In this document: positions 20,700 to 31,816 of the stretch, piece after piece
How the letters are laid out: every line of letters begins with the position of its first letter
Numbering within the stretch: position 1 is the stretch's first letter
From: Scilla litardierei
Taxonomy: Eukaryota > Streptophyta > Magnoliopsida > Asparagales > Asparagaceae
Direction: 5' to 3'
Length of the DNA: 64,000 bases
Assembly: GCA_030789695.1 (NCBI GenBank)
Contig: CM061141.1
Coordinates: 195,993,689-196,057,688, forward strand
Translations under genes and position numbers: made by a program
Notes under the pieces: model-generated
What the model saw: only the letters and a program-made list of their open reading frames with translations
Database searches by the model: none
What the model was told of the DNA's origin: nothing

Positions 20700-22262
20700 C
20701 GACTTCATAACATCGAGGATGAGCCATCGTCTTCTTGTTCTGTTCAGCTTGAAAAGTTGTTAATGCAAGTGTGATTTGAGGTATACTGATTGGAGTCGTA
20801 TATCGAGATATGTTTTGTTGTTCTTGTTCTCGTTCTCTCCTTTGACGTTGAGCTAAACACCTGTCCAAAATAAAACCAAAATTAAATAAAATTAAATTAC
20901 ATTAAAGTAGATTAGATTTTATGGATAATAACCTGGGAGATGGTTCAGCATCTTGGGCAGATATCATATCGTTGTGCGAGGCTGAGACCCCATCTTCACG
21001 TTCAACAGGAGAAGTTGGTATTGCATGTGTACTTTGAGGTATATCAAGTATACTATTAGGAGGCATATATCGAGATATGTTTCCTTGTTTTTGTTCTCGA
21101 TCTCTCCTTTTGCGTTGAGCTAAAGATCTATCCAAATTAAACCCAAAACTAAATACAATTAAAATACATGAGAGTAGAATAAATTTTATGTACAGTCAGG
21201 TGGATAATAACCTGACAGATGGTCGAGGTATTTGTCCAGAAATCATATCGTTACGCAAGACTGAGACAACATCTTCTTGTTCAAATGGGAAAGTTGTCCT
21301 TGCTAGTGTTATTTGAGGTTGTCAAGGACACTGTCAGAAGTCAGAGCGTGAAATATGTTTTGTTGTTCTTGTTCACGTTCTTGATCTCTCCTTTTGCGTT
21401 GAGCTAAAGTCCTATCCAAATTAATCCCAAAACTAAATACAATTAAAATACATGAGAGTAGAATAGATTTTATGTACAGTCAGGGGGATAATAACCTGAC
21501 AGATGGTCCAGGTACGTGTCCAGAAATCATATCGTTACGCAAGCCTGAGACAACATCTTCTTGTTCAACCGGAGAAGTTGTCATTGCTAGTGTTATTTGA
21601 GGTATATCAAGGACATCGTCAAAAGTCAGAACGTGAGATATTTTTCGTTGTTCTTGTTCACGTTCTCGATCTCTCTTTTTGTGTTGAGATAAAACCCTAT
21701 CCAAATTAAACCCAAAACTAAATACAATTAAAATACATGAGAGTAGTATAGATTTTCTGGACAGTCAGGCGGATAATAACCTGACAGATGGTCCAGGTAC
21801 TTGTCCAGAAATCATATTGTTACGCGAGACCGAGACATCATCTTCTTGTTCAACCGGAGAAGTTGTCATTGATGGTGTTATTTGAGGTATATCAAGGACA
21901 CTGTCAGATGTCAGAGCGTGAGATATGTTTCATTGTTCTTGTTCACGTTCTCGATCTCTCCTTTGAGCTAAAACCATATCCAAATTAAACCCAAAACTAA
22001 ATACAATTAAAATACATGAGAGTAGTATAGATTTTTTGTACAGTCAGGTGGATAATAACCTGGTAGATGGTTCTGAGTCGTGTTCAAAAATTGTATCATT
22101 ATGATTCTTTTTATGTTGACATTGTTGCAAGGGTGAAATGTGATGAACACTTGGTAGTGAATAACTAATCATAGGCACATTAAGAGTGATATGTTGTTCT
22201 TGTCCTTTCCGTGAGGTTGATATGTCACTATCTATAGATGCATAAATTGAGTGCATAGTATA
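20700..22262 (-). pseudogene. Helitron copy 1: tandem array of repeated exons and introns
   Basis: At least five units of about 280 bp lie in tandem. Each has an exon of about 195 bp and an intron of about 85 bp. Splice donors (CAG|GTTATTAT on the minus strand) lie near 20932, 21212, 21494, 21780 and 22059. Acceptors read TTTGGATAG. The exons encode variants of a basic stretch (RRRDREQEQRNIS) followed by LDIPQ and TSPVEQED motifs, then NDMISxxxPGPSxRLLS. They sit just upstream of the conserved Helitron domain, with a different first exon (SIYASIDSDIS) at 22200-22256. Copy 2 has a shorter version. Several units carry stops or frame changes. The function of this N-terminal region is unknown to me. 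Confidence 0.7.
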
Positions 22263-22770
22263 AGCTTGATTAATGATGGTAAATCAAGCATGTAATACCA
22301 TAGTTTATACTAACAAATTCCATACCGTTCTCATATTGGTGTGAAGTAAATAGGAATGATAAAATCTTTAGGTTGGTCAAAAATGCCAACATACAACTGA
22401 ATCATTTAAACTTAGTGTTAAAATAATAGTACATTCCAAATGGTAACCAATAATGGTAAACAAATATAAATGCAAAAATTACAAAAATTACTCCAAGTAC
22501 GTACATGGTCTTCTAACTCATTTAGCAACTATGATGTTACTGGTGAATATGTGAGCGTTTGGCGTTATCCATATGGTAAACAGAAATTCTGCTATAACAT
22601 TGATATGACATCCTAATTATTAAGTTTTAACATTGATTCCTAATTATGCATATCCAAATTCTGTTGTAACATTGATATCACATCCAATTCCGATTCATTA
22701 TATAACATAATATCCTAATTATTATACTACATCAGAATATCCTAATTATTATCCAACTTCAGTTTCCGAA
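22263..22770 (-). other. Helitron copy 1 upstream non-coding region
   Basis: AT-rich DNA that partly matches 59860-60010 upstream of Helitron copy 2 (for example AACAAATTCCATACCG and the following bases). Short phrases such as ATCCTAATTATTA recur near the right end. No frame or RNA gene is seen. It ends at the LTR at 22771. Confidence 0.5.
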
Positions 22771-25475
22771 TGTAACGACTTGTATTTTAGTCGTGTTTTG
22801 TGTGCCAGTATTTTTACTTCGATCATCTGGATGTTTTCGTCCGAGTGATTTTTTCTTCCACGCGTCGACGCGAGCGCGTCTCTATTTTTAGTTTTTACCG
22901 TGCCGTAACTATTTGCTTATTAACCTTAACTAATTACTTTTAACTAAAATTTAATTACTAATTAACTAAGTTACTTTAACCCTAACCCTACTCATTTAAT
23001 CCCACTGAAAGAATTCGGTGAGATCCGACACTTCCCCAACCCCCATTTAACCATCAGCCCCACTTCTCATCAAATCCTAATTCAATTTCATCCCCCCATA
23101 TCCTGCTCCCCTCATCAACAGGCTGCACCGTTCCACTGTGTTCTTAAATCAACAACAATAGCAACAACAGTGTGCTATTCCATTTACATGCATTTCAACA
23201 AACCAAATCCAACATCGATTTCAACCCAATTCAAACCAAAATTCAAGTCCAAATCCAAATCAGAAACCAAAATCAGAAATTGGGAAAATCCAAATTGAGA
23301 TCTCAATTGAAATCCAAATTGAAACCCAATTTCAGATCAAACAAACCCAAAATCAATCCCCCTCTCCCTCTTCCTCACTCCCCCTCCCTACCAAAGCCTG
23401 GCCTACGCGAGCCGCTGCATCCCAGCGCCACCCGCCATTGTGTGCGCCACCGTACCCTGATTGCCGCTGCGCTTCCTTCGGAGCCCCGCCGTCGTGCCCC
23501 GGCTGCCACACCGACCTGTCGCCACTTGCGTCCCCGAACTGCCGCTACCGCTCAGCCCTTGTCGCCGACCTGCCGTTGCCCGCCCCCTTGCCGCCAGATC
23601 CCCCCTGTAACAACAAAAAAAGGATAGAAAGAACCGAAGAACAGAAAGAAGAGGAATAAGGAAAGAAGAGGAAAAAGAAAAAAATAAAGGCATGTATATA
23701 TCTTATTGGATTTTAAAGTGTGTTGGGTTGGGTATTGAAAATTATTGCCTATGGGGTTTTTGTGGGTAAGTTAAGTTAGCTTATTGGGTTTGCTTATTGG
23801 GTATTGGGTTTTATTTTATAAGTCATGCTTATTGGGTATTGGGTGTAGTTATTGGGTTTAAATGGGTTTAATTGAAGCTATAGTGCTTTGGGTCTATTTA
23901 TTGGGTACGAATCATTAACTTAGTGGATCATTTGGCTATTTGTTAAGTTAATGGATTATTCAAAGTTTTTATTATAATATTGAGTTTAATCAATTAGTAT
24001 AATGATGTTAGTAAGTTAAGGTTAACTAGTATATTATAAAGTCAATGTTAGTTAGTGAATAAGTTAATATATGTTAGTTTCATAATAATTGTGAGAATCT
24101 GTAAATAGCTTGTTAATATTAGTTAGTGATATAAATGATATTAGTTTTTAAAATGTTTCCATTATCGTAAAACGATTAGTCTAATATCACGAATCTAAAT
24201 GACGCAGATAAAACGTGCCTTACGCTACAATCACTCGGACATCCAACGTCCCGAGGCAAGTATTTTATCGTAAATGAATTGCAAATTGAACTGTTCAAAC
24301 TTAGTAATAAAATCTTATTTTAACGTGCTTTTCGATTTTAGAAGCCGTACCGTGTGCTTTCATTATACTGGTTGTCTTCTAATTTAAATGGACATGTCAT
24401 ATTAATGTTGATAGTTTAGAACAATTCACTACATGCCTACTATTAAATTGAACTACCTTTACTACCTGCATGCTATCAAGTTGAACTAATTTGGAAAGAC
24501 GGTATGTTATAACTCGAAACATATATATGAAACCATCGAATACAGATGGGATGAAACCATCGAATACAGATGGGATGAAACCATCGAATACAGATGGGAT
24601 GGAACCTAGTCGGTAACTAGACAGACACTTTGGGTGGGGTTGGTTCATGTAGTAGAGTCTGTAAATGTGGCTTGCATATCTTACGGATACCTCCATACCA
24701 CACTAATGGAGGCAAGCATATTGGCCATCTTGCCGGTTAGGTATGGCAAGAAGCGTCACGGTAAACCCCGATGATAGTGTGTATCGAGAACATTTGCCTA
24801 CTCAGACATGGACTTATCACGAGCACAAATAATCAAATAATCAATATACAACTACTTTACTTTTTGAATTGCAAATTCATACATGTACTTTACTTTTCTG
24901 CACTTATTATTCATAAATGTGTACTAATGTTCTTTTGTTCTTTTCTAAGTTATTCTTTATTTCATTACTTTAAATACCTTGTCGAGCTTATTGCTGACAT
25001 ATATTTCAATGTATTTATGAAATATATGTTAGGTTCAGAGACAGAGTACATCGAGGACCCTACTTTTAAGGATCCTATCTTAGAGGTGGACCCCGCTGAT
25101 CAGAGCTACAAGGACGCTGAGATCCTCCCAGCTGAAGACTAGAGCAAACTATTTCTATTTCAGTTTTATTAATTAACTTGTTGCTTTCAGGTGTGTTTAC
25201 TTTCAGCAGATTGTACGGCCATGCTGGGCCTTAATTACTTTGTGTACTTTGTTTTAAAAATGCTGGTGTTAAAAATGTAATGACTATTTATGATGTTTCT
25301 GAGAAATTCGCGTGCAGGGACCTGCTTCGCTAATTAACGCTTATTGTGCTTAAGTCAAAGAAGAAAGAAAAAAGTACATCTTCTTTGCTTTAAGCACATG
25401 CGAACCTGCTCGCATCCTCGCTCCTAAGTACATTGGGAAGCGGGGCGTGACAGGTTTTAGTGGTGGCCCATGCAT
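22771..25475 (+). mobile_element. Chromovirus-type LTR plus leader stub, plus strand
   Basis: The LTR runs TGTAACGACTTG...GGGGCGTGACA (22771-25452, 2682 bp) and is followed by GGTTTTAGTGGTGGCCCATG (25453-25472), the group's primer/leader motif. It then passes directly into Helitron sequence at about 25476. It is therefore a 5' LTR on the plus strand whose internal domain and 3' LTR are gone. There is a C-rich block at 23340-23600, three copies of a 24-bp repeat at 24528-24602, and a GGCCATGCTGGGCC motif near the end shared with the other LTRs. No matching TSD is found. Confidence 0.75.
24528..24602. repeat. Three tandem 24-bp repeats in the plus-strand LTR
   Basis: The unit TGAAACCATCGAATACAGAT plus GGGA is repeated three times exactly, then decays. 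It is a simple tandem duplication in the LTR. Confidence 0.85.
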
Positions 25476-25904
25476 TAGTTGATTATTTCCTCATAGATGT
25501 AAAACAATATCTCGCATCTTAGAAGGTCGATGGCCATCTTCAGGTAAAATAATTGCAATTTCATCTACGGTTGGCAGGTTATATCGTCGTCGATCCTAGT
25601 TTGAATTATAATGCAGATATACATGGAGATCATGACCATATGGATCCTCTTGTGTTAAAATAGTATAGGCCTAACGATACAGATGATGAATGGATTTATG
25701 ACTGATAAACAATCTTGAATAATTTTTAATACATCCCATCTCAAATGAGGATTTCTATTACTTCGTAACTCTGTAGCAGCAGCCGGATCATATATGTATA
25801 GTTGGCAATAACTTGCTGTTTGATCCTGTTATGGCAAAAGTGATCCAGTTCGATGATGTAATTCTCCTTGAATTGTAAACGTTGGTGGAACTCTGCCAGC
25901 AATC
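25476..25904 (-). pseudogene. Helitron replicase copy 2, conserved domain, distal part
   Basis: This is homologous to 9260-9590 and translates on the minus strand to AGRVPPTFTIQG, GSLLP, then after an in-frame TAA to DQTASYCQLYIYDP and a KIIQDCLSVINPF segment. The TAA after GSLLP is at the same codon as in copy 1. The upstream part of the frame continues at 58830 across LARD B. The downstream part is cut by the LTR/leader stub at 25475, so the initiator and helicase domains are absent. Confidence 0.85.
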
Positions 25905-26736
25905 TGTCACGACCCGCTTCCCAAAATGAACGGAAGCGAAGCGTGACTAAGGCCCGCTTAGGTCAGAGCTGAGAAGCTCGGACCCAATAAGCGTCTATAG
26001 AGGTACCATTTTAAAAGACTCAGGTTCTTGCATTATTAAAGTTCGAAACAACAGAAGTACAGGAAGGAAGTTGCATTCATTAAATTAGAGATATAATATC
26101 CAACAAGTACAAAGTCGAAAGAGAAGCCTAAGCGTGGCAACAAACTATCTAAAAGCAAACTAAAAGTAGTAACCTCTGAAAGTGACGACTAAGAAGACCT
26201 CAAGGTCTGGTCCTCGTCGGGCGCGTACTCTGGGTCGACGTCCTCGGCTCCTCGTGCTCCAGTGCGTCTGCCTCGTCCACGAACTCTGGCTGAGCACCTG
26301 ACGTACATCACCCAAGAAAAAGGAACTGTACGTCGGGTAACGTCTACAAGAAGGGTTAGAATTTACTGCAAGTGCACCGAACTTTAAACAACGGCTTACT
26401 GGTTGATTAACATGCTGAGGTTCTTTTACACAACAGTTTACTGGTTGATTAGCATGCTGTGGTTATAACAGAGTAACACAACATGAAGTAACGTAGCAGG
26501 AAAGTAAAACGGGACAAGTAGTAGTCGTAGCGTGTGCTACCAACTACGGGGACTAACCTACAGGTGTCAAGACAAGTCAGGACGTGGCGGGACAAGACAG
26601 GACAAACAGGACGGGACAAGACAAGACAAGTGTGACACGAAGGGTTCACGCCTTACGGTTCGAGGGGGATCAGACCCTCTTGCCGTGCGCACGCTCAACC
26701 CTACCCCAACCCAGGAACTCAGGACAAGAAGTACAG

Positions 26737-27400
26737 GGATCACTTCCGCTAGGGAAGCATCCGAAATGCCCGAAGGCTTTTGTATAACAGGGATCACTTC
26801 CGCAAGGAAAGCATCCGAAACGCCCGAAGGCTTTTTTGTGTAACAGGGATCACTTCCGCAAGGAAAGCATCCGAAACGCCCGAAGGCTTTTGTATAACAG
26901 GGATCACTTCCGCAAGGAAAGCATCCGAAACGCCCGAAGGCTTTTTGTATAACAGGGATCACTTCCGCAAGGAAAGCATCCGAAACGCCCGAAGGCTTTT
27001 TGTGTAACAGGGATCACTTCTGCAAGGAAAGCATCCGAAACGTCCGAAGGCTTTTTGTATAACAGGGATCACTTCCGCAAGGAAAGCATCCGAAACGCCC
27101 GAAGGCTTTTTGTATAACAGGGATCACTTCCGCAAGGAAAGCATCCGAAACGACCGAAGGCTTTTTGTATAACAGGGATCACTTCCGCAAGGAAAGCATC
27201 TGAAACGCCCGAAGGCTTTTTGTGTAATAGGGATCACTTCCGCTAGGAAAGCATCCGAAACGCCCGAAGGCTTTTTGGGTAACAGGGATCACTTCCGCTA
27301 GGAAAGCATCCGAAACGCCCGGAGGCTTTTGTATAACAGTCACGGGGATCACTCTCGCATGGAGAGCATCCGAAACGCCCGAAGGCTTTTTGTGTAATAG
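26737..27400. repeat. Minisatellite of twelve 55-bp units (left LTR of LARD B)
   Basis: The unit begins CAGGGATCACTTCCGCAAGG, continues AAAGCATCCGAAACG and CCCGAAGGC, and ends in a T-run with TGTATAA. Twelve units begin near 26737, 26791, 26846, 26900, 26955, 27008, 27063, 27117, 27172, 27227, 27282 and 27340. Lengths vary by one or two bases through the T-run. The same array is in the other LTR at 55658-56325. It is not a CRISPR array, because there are no unique spacers. Confidence 0.95.
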
Positions 27401-27497
27401 GGACATGACATGACAAGTGTAAGGAATTGTTATTCTAGGGAGTCCACACGCACGCACACACAAGATAGTCCTATGATGTCAAAATTTGTTGTTGTCG

Positions 27498-27526
27498 GGC
27501 TCAGACTTCGTCGTCAAGTCTGAGCC
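27498..27526. repeat. Hairpin with conserved loop in LARD B LTR
   Basis: GGCTCAGACTT and AAGTCTGAGCC pair perfectly around CGTCGTC. The loop differs at one base from the CGTTGTC loops of LARD A while the stem is unrelated. A copy lies in the other LTR at 56422-56450. Confidence 0.9.
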
Positions 27527-29922
27527 GCCAAGGGCGTCCCGGACGCTATCATTTCACGTCCGGTTCTCAGCACTCCCAGTCTAACAGTTCTACAATTTAA
27601 GACTAAGGCACGGTCAAAAACGCAAGTGGGTACACTTGCCTGCGATGGCGAGCGTGTCGTCTGTCCGGGGCGTCTCGTCCAGTCGTCGCGTCCGCGGTAG
27701 TCCGTCTGAAAAAGGGTCACGGCGACGGTGTCAGGTCTCAATTCCATCAAATCCTATTATGGTTTATTTCTAAGTTGGACGTGGCTATCCTAACGGTCAC
27801 AAGTCAAGTTGTCCGTTCAGCCTATCCGACGATTCTAACCTATGTGCACAGTCAAAAAGTCCGATCGTCGATCTACAGTTTCACAACGTTTTAAGGGCGC
27901 AGAAAATAAATTTAGTTACAGTTGTCCGATTTTAGTTTAGGATTTGATTATACTACGGTGTGGGTTGCTACGAGTTCGGGGTTCCAACCTGAATGATGTT
28001 CACGCGTGAGTATGGCGTCGGATCTGGAATCAGTTACGGATCGCGTTGCCTTCGCTCCGGTTCCTCGACTGTGAGTAGCACAACACAGAGGGAGTCGTCG
28101 GGGTCCAGACGGTAGCAGGGAGGCGTACTTAATTATTTTTCCAGTTTGTCCCATTCAACGTCTATAGTAGACTCATATACTTCAGATAACTTCTCGCTTC
28201 TGCTTGCACATGATAATATCTCCTGAGCAAGCTTCCATTGTTGGAGTCTTTCCTTCAACAAGGAGTTTCAAAGGCCATGATGACTGAAACCAAATGCAAT
28301 GTCTGCCTATCTGGAACTGAGTGTCCCCTACACATACAGTAACATTTAAGACATGAGTAGCTTCCTGAGATCAATATGGACTCATGGGATGTCCTGTTAG
28401 CTGAACATTAACATTCATTGCAAGCAAGGAAAAACTACTTCTTACATTGCAAATTTTATCCAACATCTATTAACCCTGTAAACTTGATCTTCCTTTTGGA
28501 TAGCTTGGTCCATTGCATGAAGAGGATGATCTTGAGATCATATAACTCCCCCTCTCTTCTTCTTCTTCTGACTGGGTTGTTGTTGGAGGCGAGAGGGGAA
28601 CGGCAGTACGTCGTCGGGAGGAAGGGAGGCTCGAGGGGCTGTCGGCAACTAAAGCGAGGCAGGCTTGGGTGCTGTGACGGTGAGTTGCGCAGCCGGAGGC
28701 CTCGCTGCCAGTTAGGTCGAAGTGGGGCTCGGAGACGGATTGACGATGGACAGGGCGAAGGAGGTGGGTTCGGGTGCTGGCGTTTCGCTGGTCTGGAGAG
28801 GTGGTCGACGGGTGCAGCGGAGGGAGATGGCCGGCCTGGGGATGAAGTCGGTCGGCGGCCTTTGGTAGCGAGCAGCCACGTTGGCTTCGTTGGCGTCGGT
28901 AATCGTCGATGGGATCTCGGTGGAAGAGGGAGGAGCGGCGGCTCGGATCGGATCGCGACGAGGTTCACCGTGGAGGCACGGCGGCACTGGGTCAAGCGGG
29001 CGGTGCGGTGCGAGGGCGACGCTAGCTGAGGAGCTGCGAGGGTGGCGCATCGGGCACATCGGCGGCGCATCGGCTGTGAGGGGCGGATCGGCGTCGGGAA
29101 CAGGGCTCGGGGACGCCGGCGGGATCGTGAGGGGAATCGCGATGGGGGTGATGGGAGAGCGAGGAGCGGAGACTGGAGGCCGAGGAGGCGGGACCGGCGT
29201 CGAATCGTCGGCGCGGCGGCGGGTTGCCGTGGACGCGAGGGGGAGAGGGAGGGGATTTCGGGGTTGGTGTTTTGGGAGGCCGGCGGCTGATCACTTTTAG
29301 GGTTAGGGTTAGTTTTAGGTTAGGGTTAGGGATTTATATTATATAATAATAAAGGTTTGCTAAGAAGACCTATGTTATGGGTTAAATTGGAGTGGGGTAT
29401 AGGGATGTGGGGTGTACGGGTTGGGGTAAGTCTAGGGGAGATTAGTGAAACATTTTAGGGAAAGATTTAAAACGATTTGATGAGAGATTTAGCCAGATTT
29501 GGCTAACAATTTCGAAATTTGAATCTGATTGGGGGAAAATCGACGGTCGAGGCTATTCCGGGTGATATTTTTCAATCCGGGCGTCAGAAAAATAATCCGA
29601 AAATACCGGGGCGATCGTGGAGACGAGACGCACAGATCTACGGAGCCCGATCATGCATAACGCCTACCAAAAATTTACGTAAAATTGGGAATGGCGTTTT
29701 GAGTCAAAAGACTAAGACGCCCCTATCATTCAAAATCGTTTCGCGAGAAAACGAGCCATGAAAAGACGTTCCCAAAAATTACAATAAAATTCAACACCCC
29801 AAAACGATCGCAATGGCATATCACACCACATATGCCGGAGCTCAGAAAAAGCCAAATAAAATACGTGCACGATAAAGCACGTGCACGCAGGAAAAACGAA
29901 CGGTCGAAAAGCGGCCGTTACA

Positions 29923-30110
29923 TTCTACCCACCTTAGAAATGATTCCGCCCTCGGAATCACTCATACTAAGACCTATTTATAAAATCCATAGATACTTAA
30001 ACCTATAACTCCCATCCCCCACACAAAGGTCTCTAGCCCTAAAATTTCAACTTCGTTCCTCAAATAATCCATTATAATCCATCTTTTCACTGGATAAAGC
30101 CACGGCTATT
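29923..30110 (-). other. LARD B polypurine tract region and start of internal domain
   Basis: On the minus strand a TCCGAGGGCGGAATC segment and TCTAAGGTGGGTAGAA lie directly before the LTR. The short internal stretch that follows is interrupted at 30116 by the copia-like array. Confidence 0.8.
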
Positions 30111-30115
30111 CTCAT
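30111..30115. repeat. Target-site duplication CTCAT (left copy)
   Basis: CTCAT precedes the first LTR and is repeated at 52300-52304 after the fourth. No such duplication separates the inner LTRs. Confidence 0.9.
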
Positions 30116-30736
30116 TGTTGGGAATTGGGCGTTCCCTTAGGGCACAAAAACTCTAGTCCCGTCCTAAGTCGGACGGAACATAGACAGAGAAAACAAAAGC
30201 AGCGGAAGAAAAACAGTTAATCTTAATTAACATGCAAGTTAAAACATTTTTAACTTGGCCCTAAGGTCCAAGACCCTATGCCAAGATCTATGCCGACTTG
30301 GGATGGGTCTGACCATCCCAAGAAGGATCTAGCCTACTGCGATTAAACTAAACTAATGCTAATAAAATACTTTAACCACATACCCGGAATCTCAGCCCTG
30401 GAGCAGGCGAGATGTTCCGCGCCGTCTTCCGAGCTGCTCCCGTCCCACGCCGAGCCGCTCCTTGAACCGCTCCCCGAACCGCTCCTCGAACCGCTCCGCA
30501 TCCCGAGGCGATCAATCCCCGTGCCGCCGAGCCAACCAACCGCCGAAGAAAGTTTCACGCGAGTGAAACCTCCGCCAAGATTTCGGATCCAGAATCCGAA
30601 CTCCTTTGAGGCTTTGCTAGAGCCCGCAGGAGTAAGGCAGAAATTTTAGGGAGATAGAGAAATATTTAATTTAAGCTAAGATCCGAGCGTGCTCCAACAT
30701 TTACGAGAGCCGCTCAGATCTAGAGCTTGGGACGAG

Positions 30737-30797
30737 TTTTGAGAAAGGGGGGAGACCCCTATTTATATAGGCGGCGGACTCTCCCCTTTTCTCAAAA
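30737..30797 (-). promoter_or_regulatory. TATA box within an inverted repeat (copy 1)
   Basis: TTTTGAGAAAGGGGGGAGA (30737-30755) and TCTCCCCTTTTCTCAAAA (30780-30797) are complementary apart from small bulges. The loop holds TTTATATA (30762-30769). Read on the minus strand this is CCTATATAAATAG, a strong plant TATA box. The structure is present in the other copies at 37284-37344, 43801-43861 and 50345-50405. Confidence 0.8.
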
Positions 30798-31100
30798 TCC
30801 GATGTGGGACTAAAAAATAGAGTTAATAAAATCAAGTTAGTTTGCACTTCACAAAGTGCAAACTTCCGTGAATTTTAACTCACTCACCGTTGAGCTTCAG
30901 GATTGATACAACCTATCAATACGACAAGCGTTCAACGGTGAACGCATAGGAAAAAACGGTTCGTCAATCGGAGGTCGTTTGACCCTCCAATTGAGTGTCC
31001 AAAGATCAGCCCTAGGCTAGTTTTTCACAAAACTGAGCCGTCAAATCTGTTCTGCCCTAGGGCAGAATTTTCTGCACAAACGGGACCCACCAATCTGACT

Positions 31101-31410
31101 GGGCGCCCAAACCCAGACTTGGGCACGGGCGCCCAAGTCTGGGCGCGGGCGCCCAGGCGCCAGGCGCCTGGCGCGGGCGCCCAGGCGCCAGCCTGGCGCC
31201 TGGCGCCTGGCGCCAGGCGCCCAGGCGGGCGCCTGGGCCGGGCCAGGCGCCCGGCCCAGAACGCCTGGGCGCCCAGCGCCCAGGCGTCCTGGGCCGCCTG
31301 GGCCCAGGCCCAGGCGCCCAGCGCCTGGGCCTGCGCCCAGGCGCCCAGGGCCATGGCCTGGGCCGGGTGCCCAGGCCCAGGCGGGTCTGGGCGCCCAGGC
31401 CCAGGCCGGC
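31101..31410. repeat. GGCGCC palindromic block, copy 1 (310 bp)
   Basis: Very GC-rich DNA made of overlapping GGGCGCCC, CAGGCGCC and CCTGGGCC units, many self-complementary. Copy 3 (44165-44474) is the same length, copy 2 (37648-37929) lacks 28 bp and copy 4 (50709-50935) lacks 83 bp. These deletions account for the LTR length differences. Confidence 0.9.
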
Positions 31411-31816
31411 TTGACAGGGTCTGGCCAGCAGGCCAGACCAGGTTCAGACTAGTCTGCCTGGTCTGGCCTGATCTGACCCTTTGGGCTGTTTTGGGCATAA
31501 CTTAATCTTTTGGAGTCCGATTTGGACGCCGTTCGAACCTGGGTCTAGACCGGGACATTCCCGTCTTACCCGTGAACTTTTCCTTGCATTTATTTTATTA
31601 AATATTGTATTAAACAATTTAATATATATTTAATCACTTTTGCATCAAATGCAAAATAGTCCCTATCTAAGCTTAAATTACCATTTTGCATTAAATGCAA
31701 TTATTTCATCCCTTGCATCAAAATGCAAAATATTCTCCCTAACTATTTTCTACCTATTACTAGACGAAGCGTTGCACTCTGTGTGAGACCCTACAGCCTG
31801 ACCCTTACAACAGGTT

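Larger units (their letters stand above)
25905..29922 (-). repeat. LARD B 3' LTR
   Basis: The LTR runs from TGTCACGACCCG to AAGCGGCCGTTACA on the plus strand. It contains the 55-bp minisatellite (26737-27400), a hairpin with a conserved loop (27498-27526), a GC-rich block (28550-29290), TTAGGG-like repeats (29297-29330) and a probable TATA (about 29335-29345, TATAATATAAAT on the minus strand). The 200-codon frames on both strands of the GC-rich block are Arg/Pro/Gly-rich, match no family I know, and overlap fully. I do not call them genes. Confidence 0.9.

Noticed and set aside
24771..25142. A 123-codon plus-strand frame in the plus-strand LTR
   Set aside because: It has a Leu/Phe-rich start then an acidic tail, lies within the LTR, and resembles no protein I know.
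26737..27400. Possible CRISPR-like array
   Set aside because: Units are directly adjacent with no unique spacers, there are no cas genes, and the context is a plant LTR.
28418..29070. Overlapping reading frames of about 200 codons on both strands, also kept at 57342-57953
   Set aside because: They lie in the GC-rich block of LARD B LTRs. GC richness removes stops on both strands, the translations are Arg/Gly/Pro-rich low complexity, and both copies are kept only because the LTRs are recent duplicates.
29297..29330. Telomere-like TTAGGG/TTTAGGG tract
   Set aside because: Only a few imperfect units lie inside an LTR. Length differs by 17 bp between the two LTRs, so it is a short internal repeat, not an interstitial telomere.
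31025..31505. Ala/Trp/Gln/Gly-rich frames on both strands across the GGCGCC block
   Set aside because: Translation of a simple palindromic repeat. Frames change length with the repeat indels and are not conserved in form.
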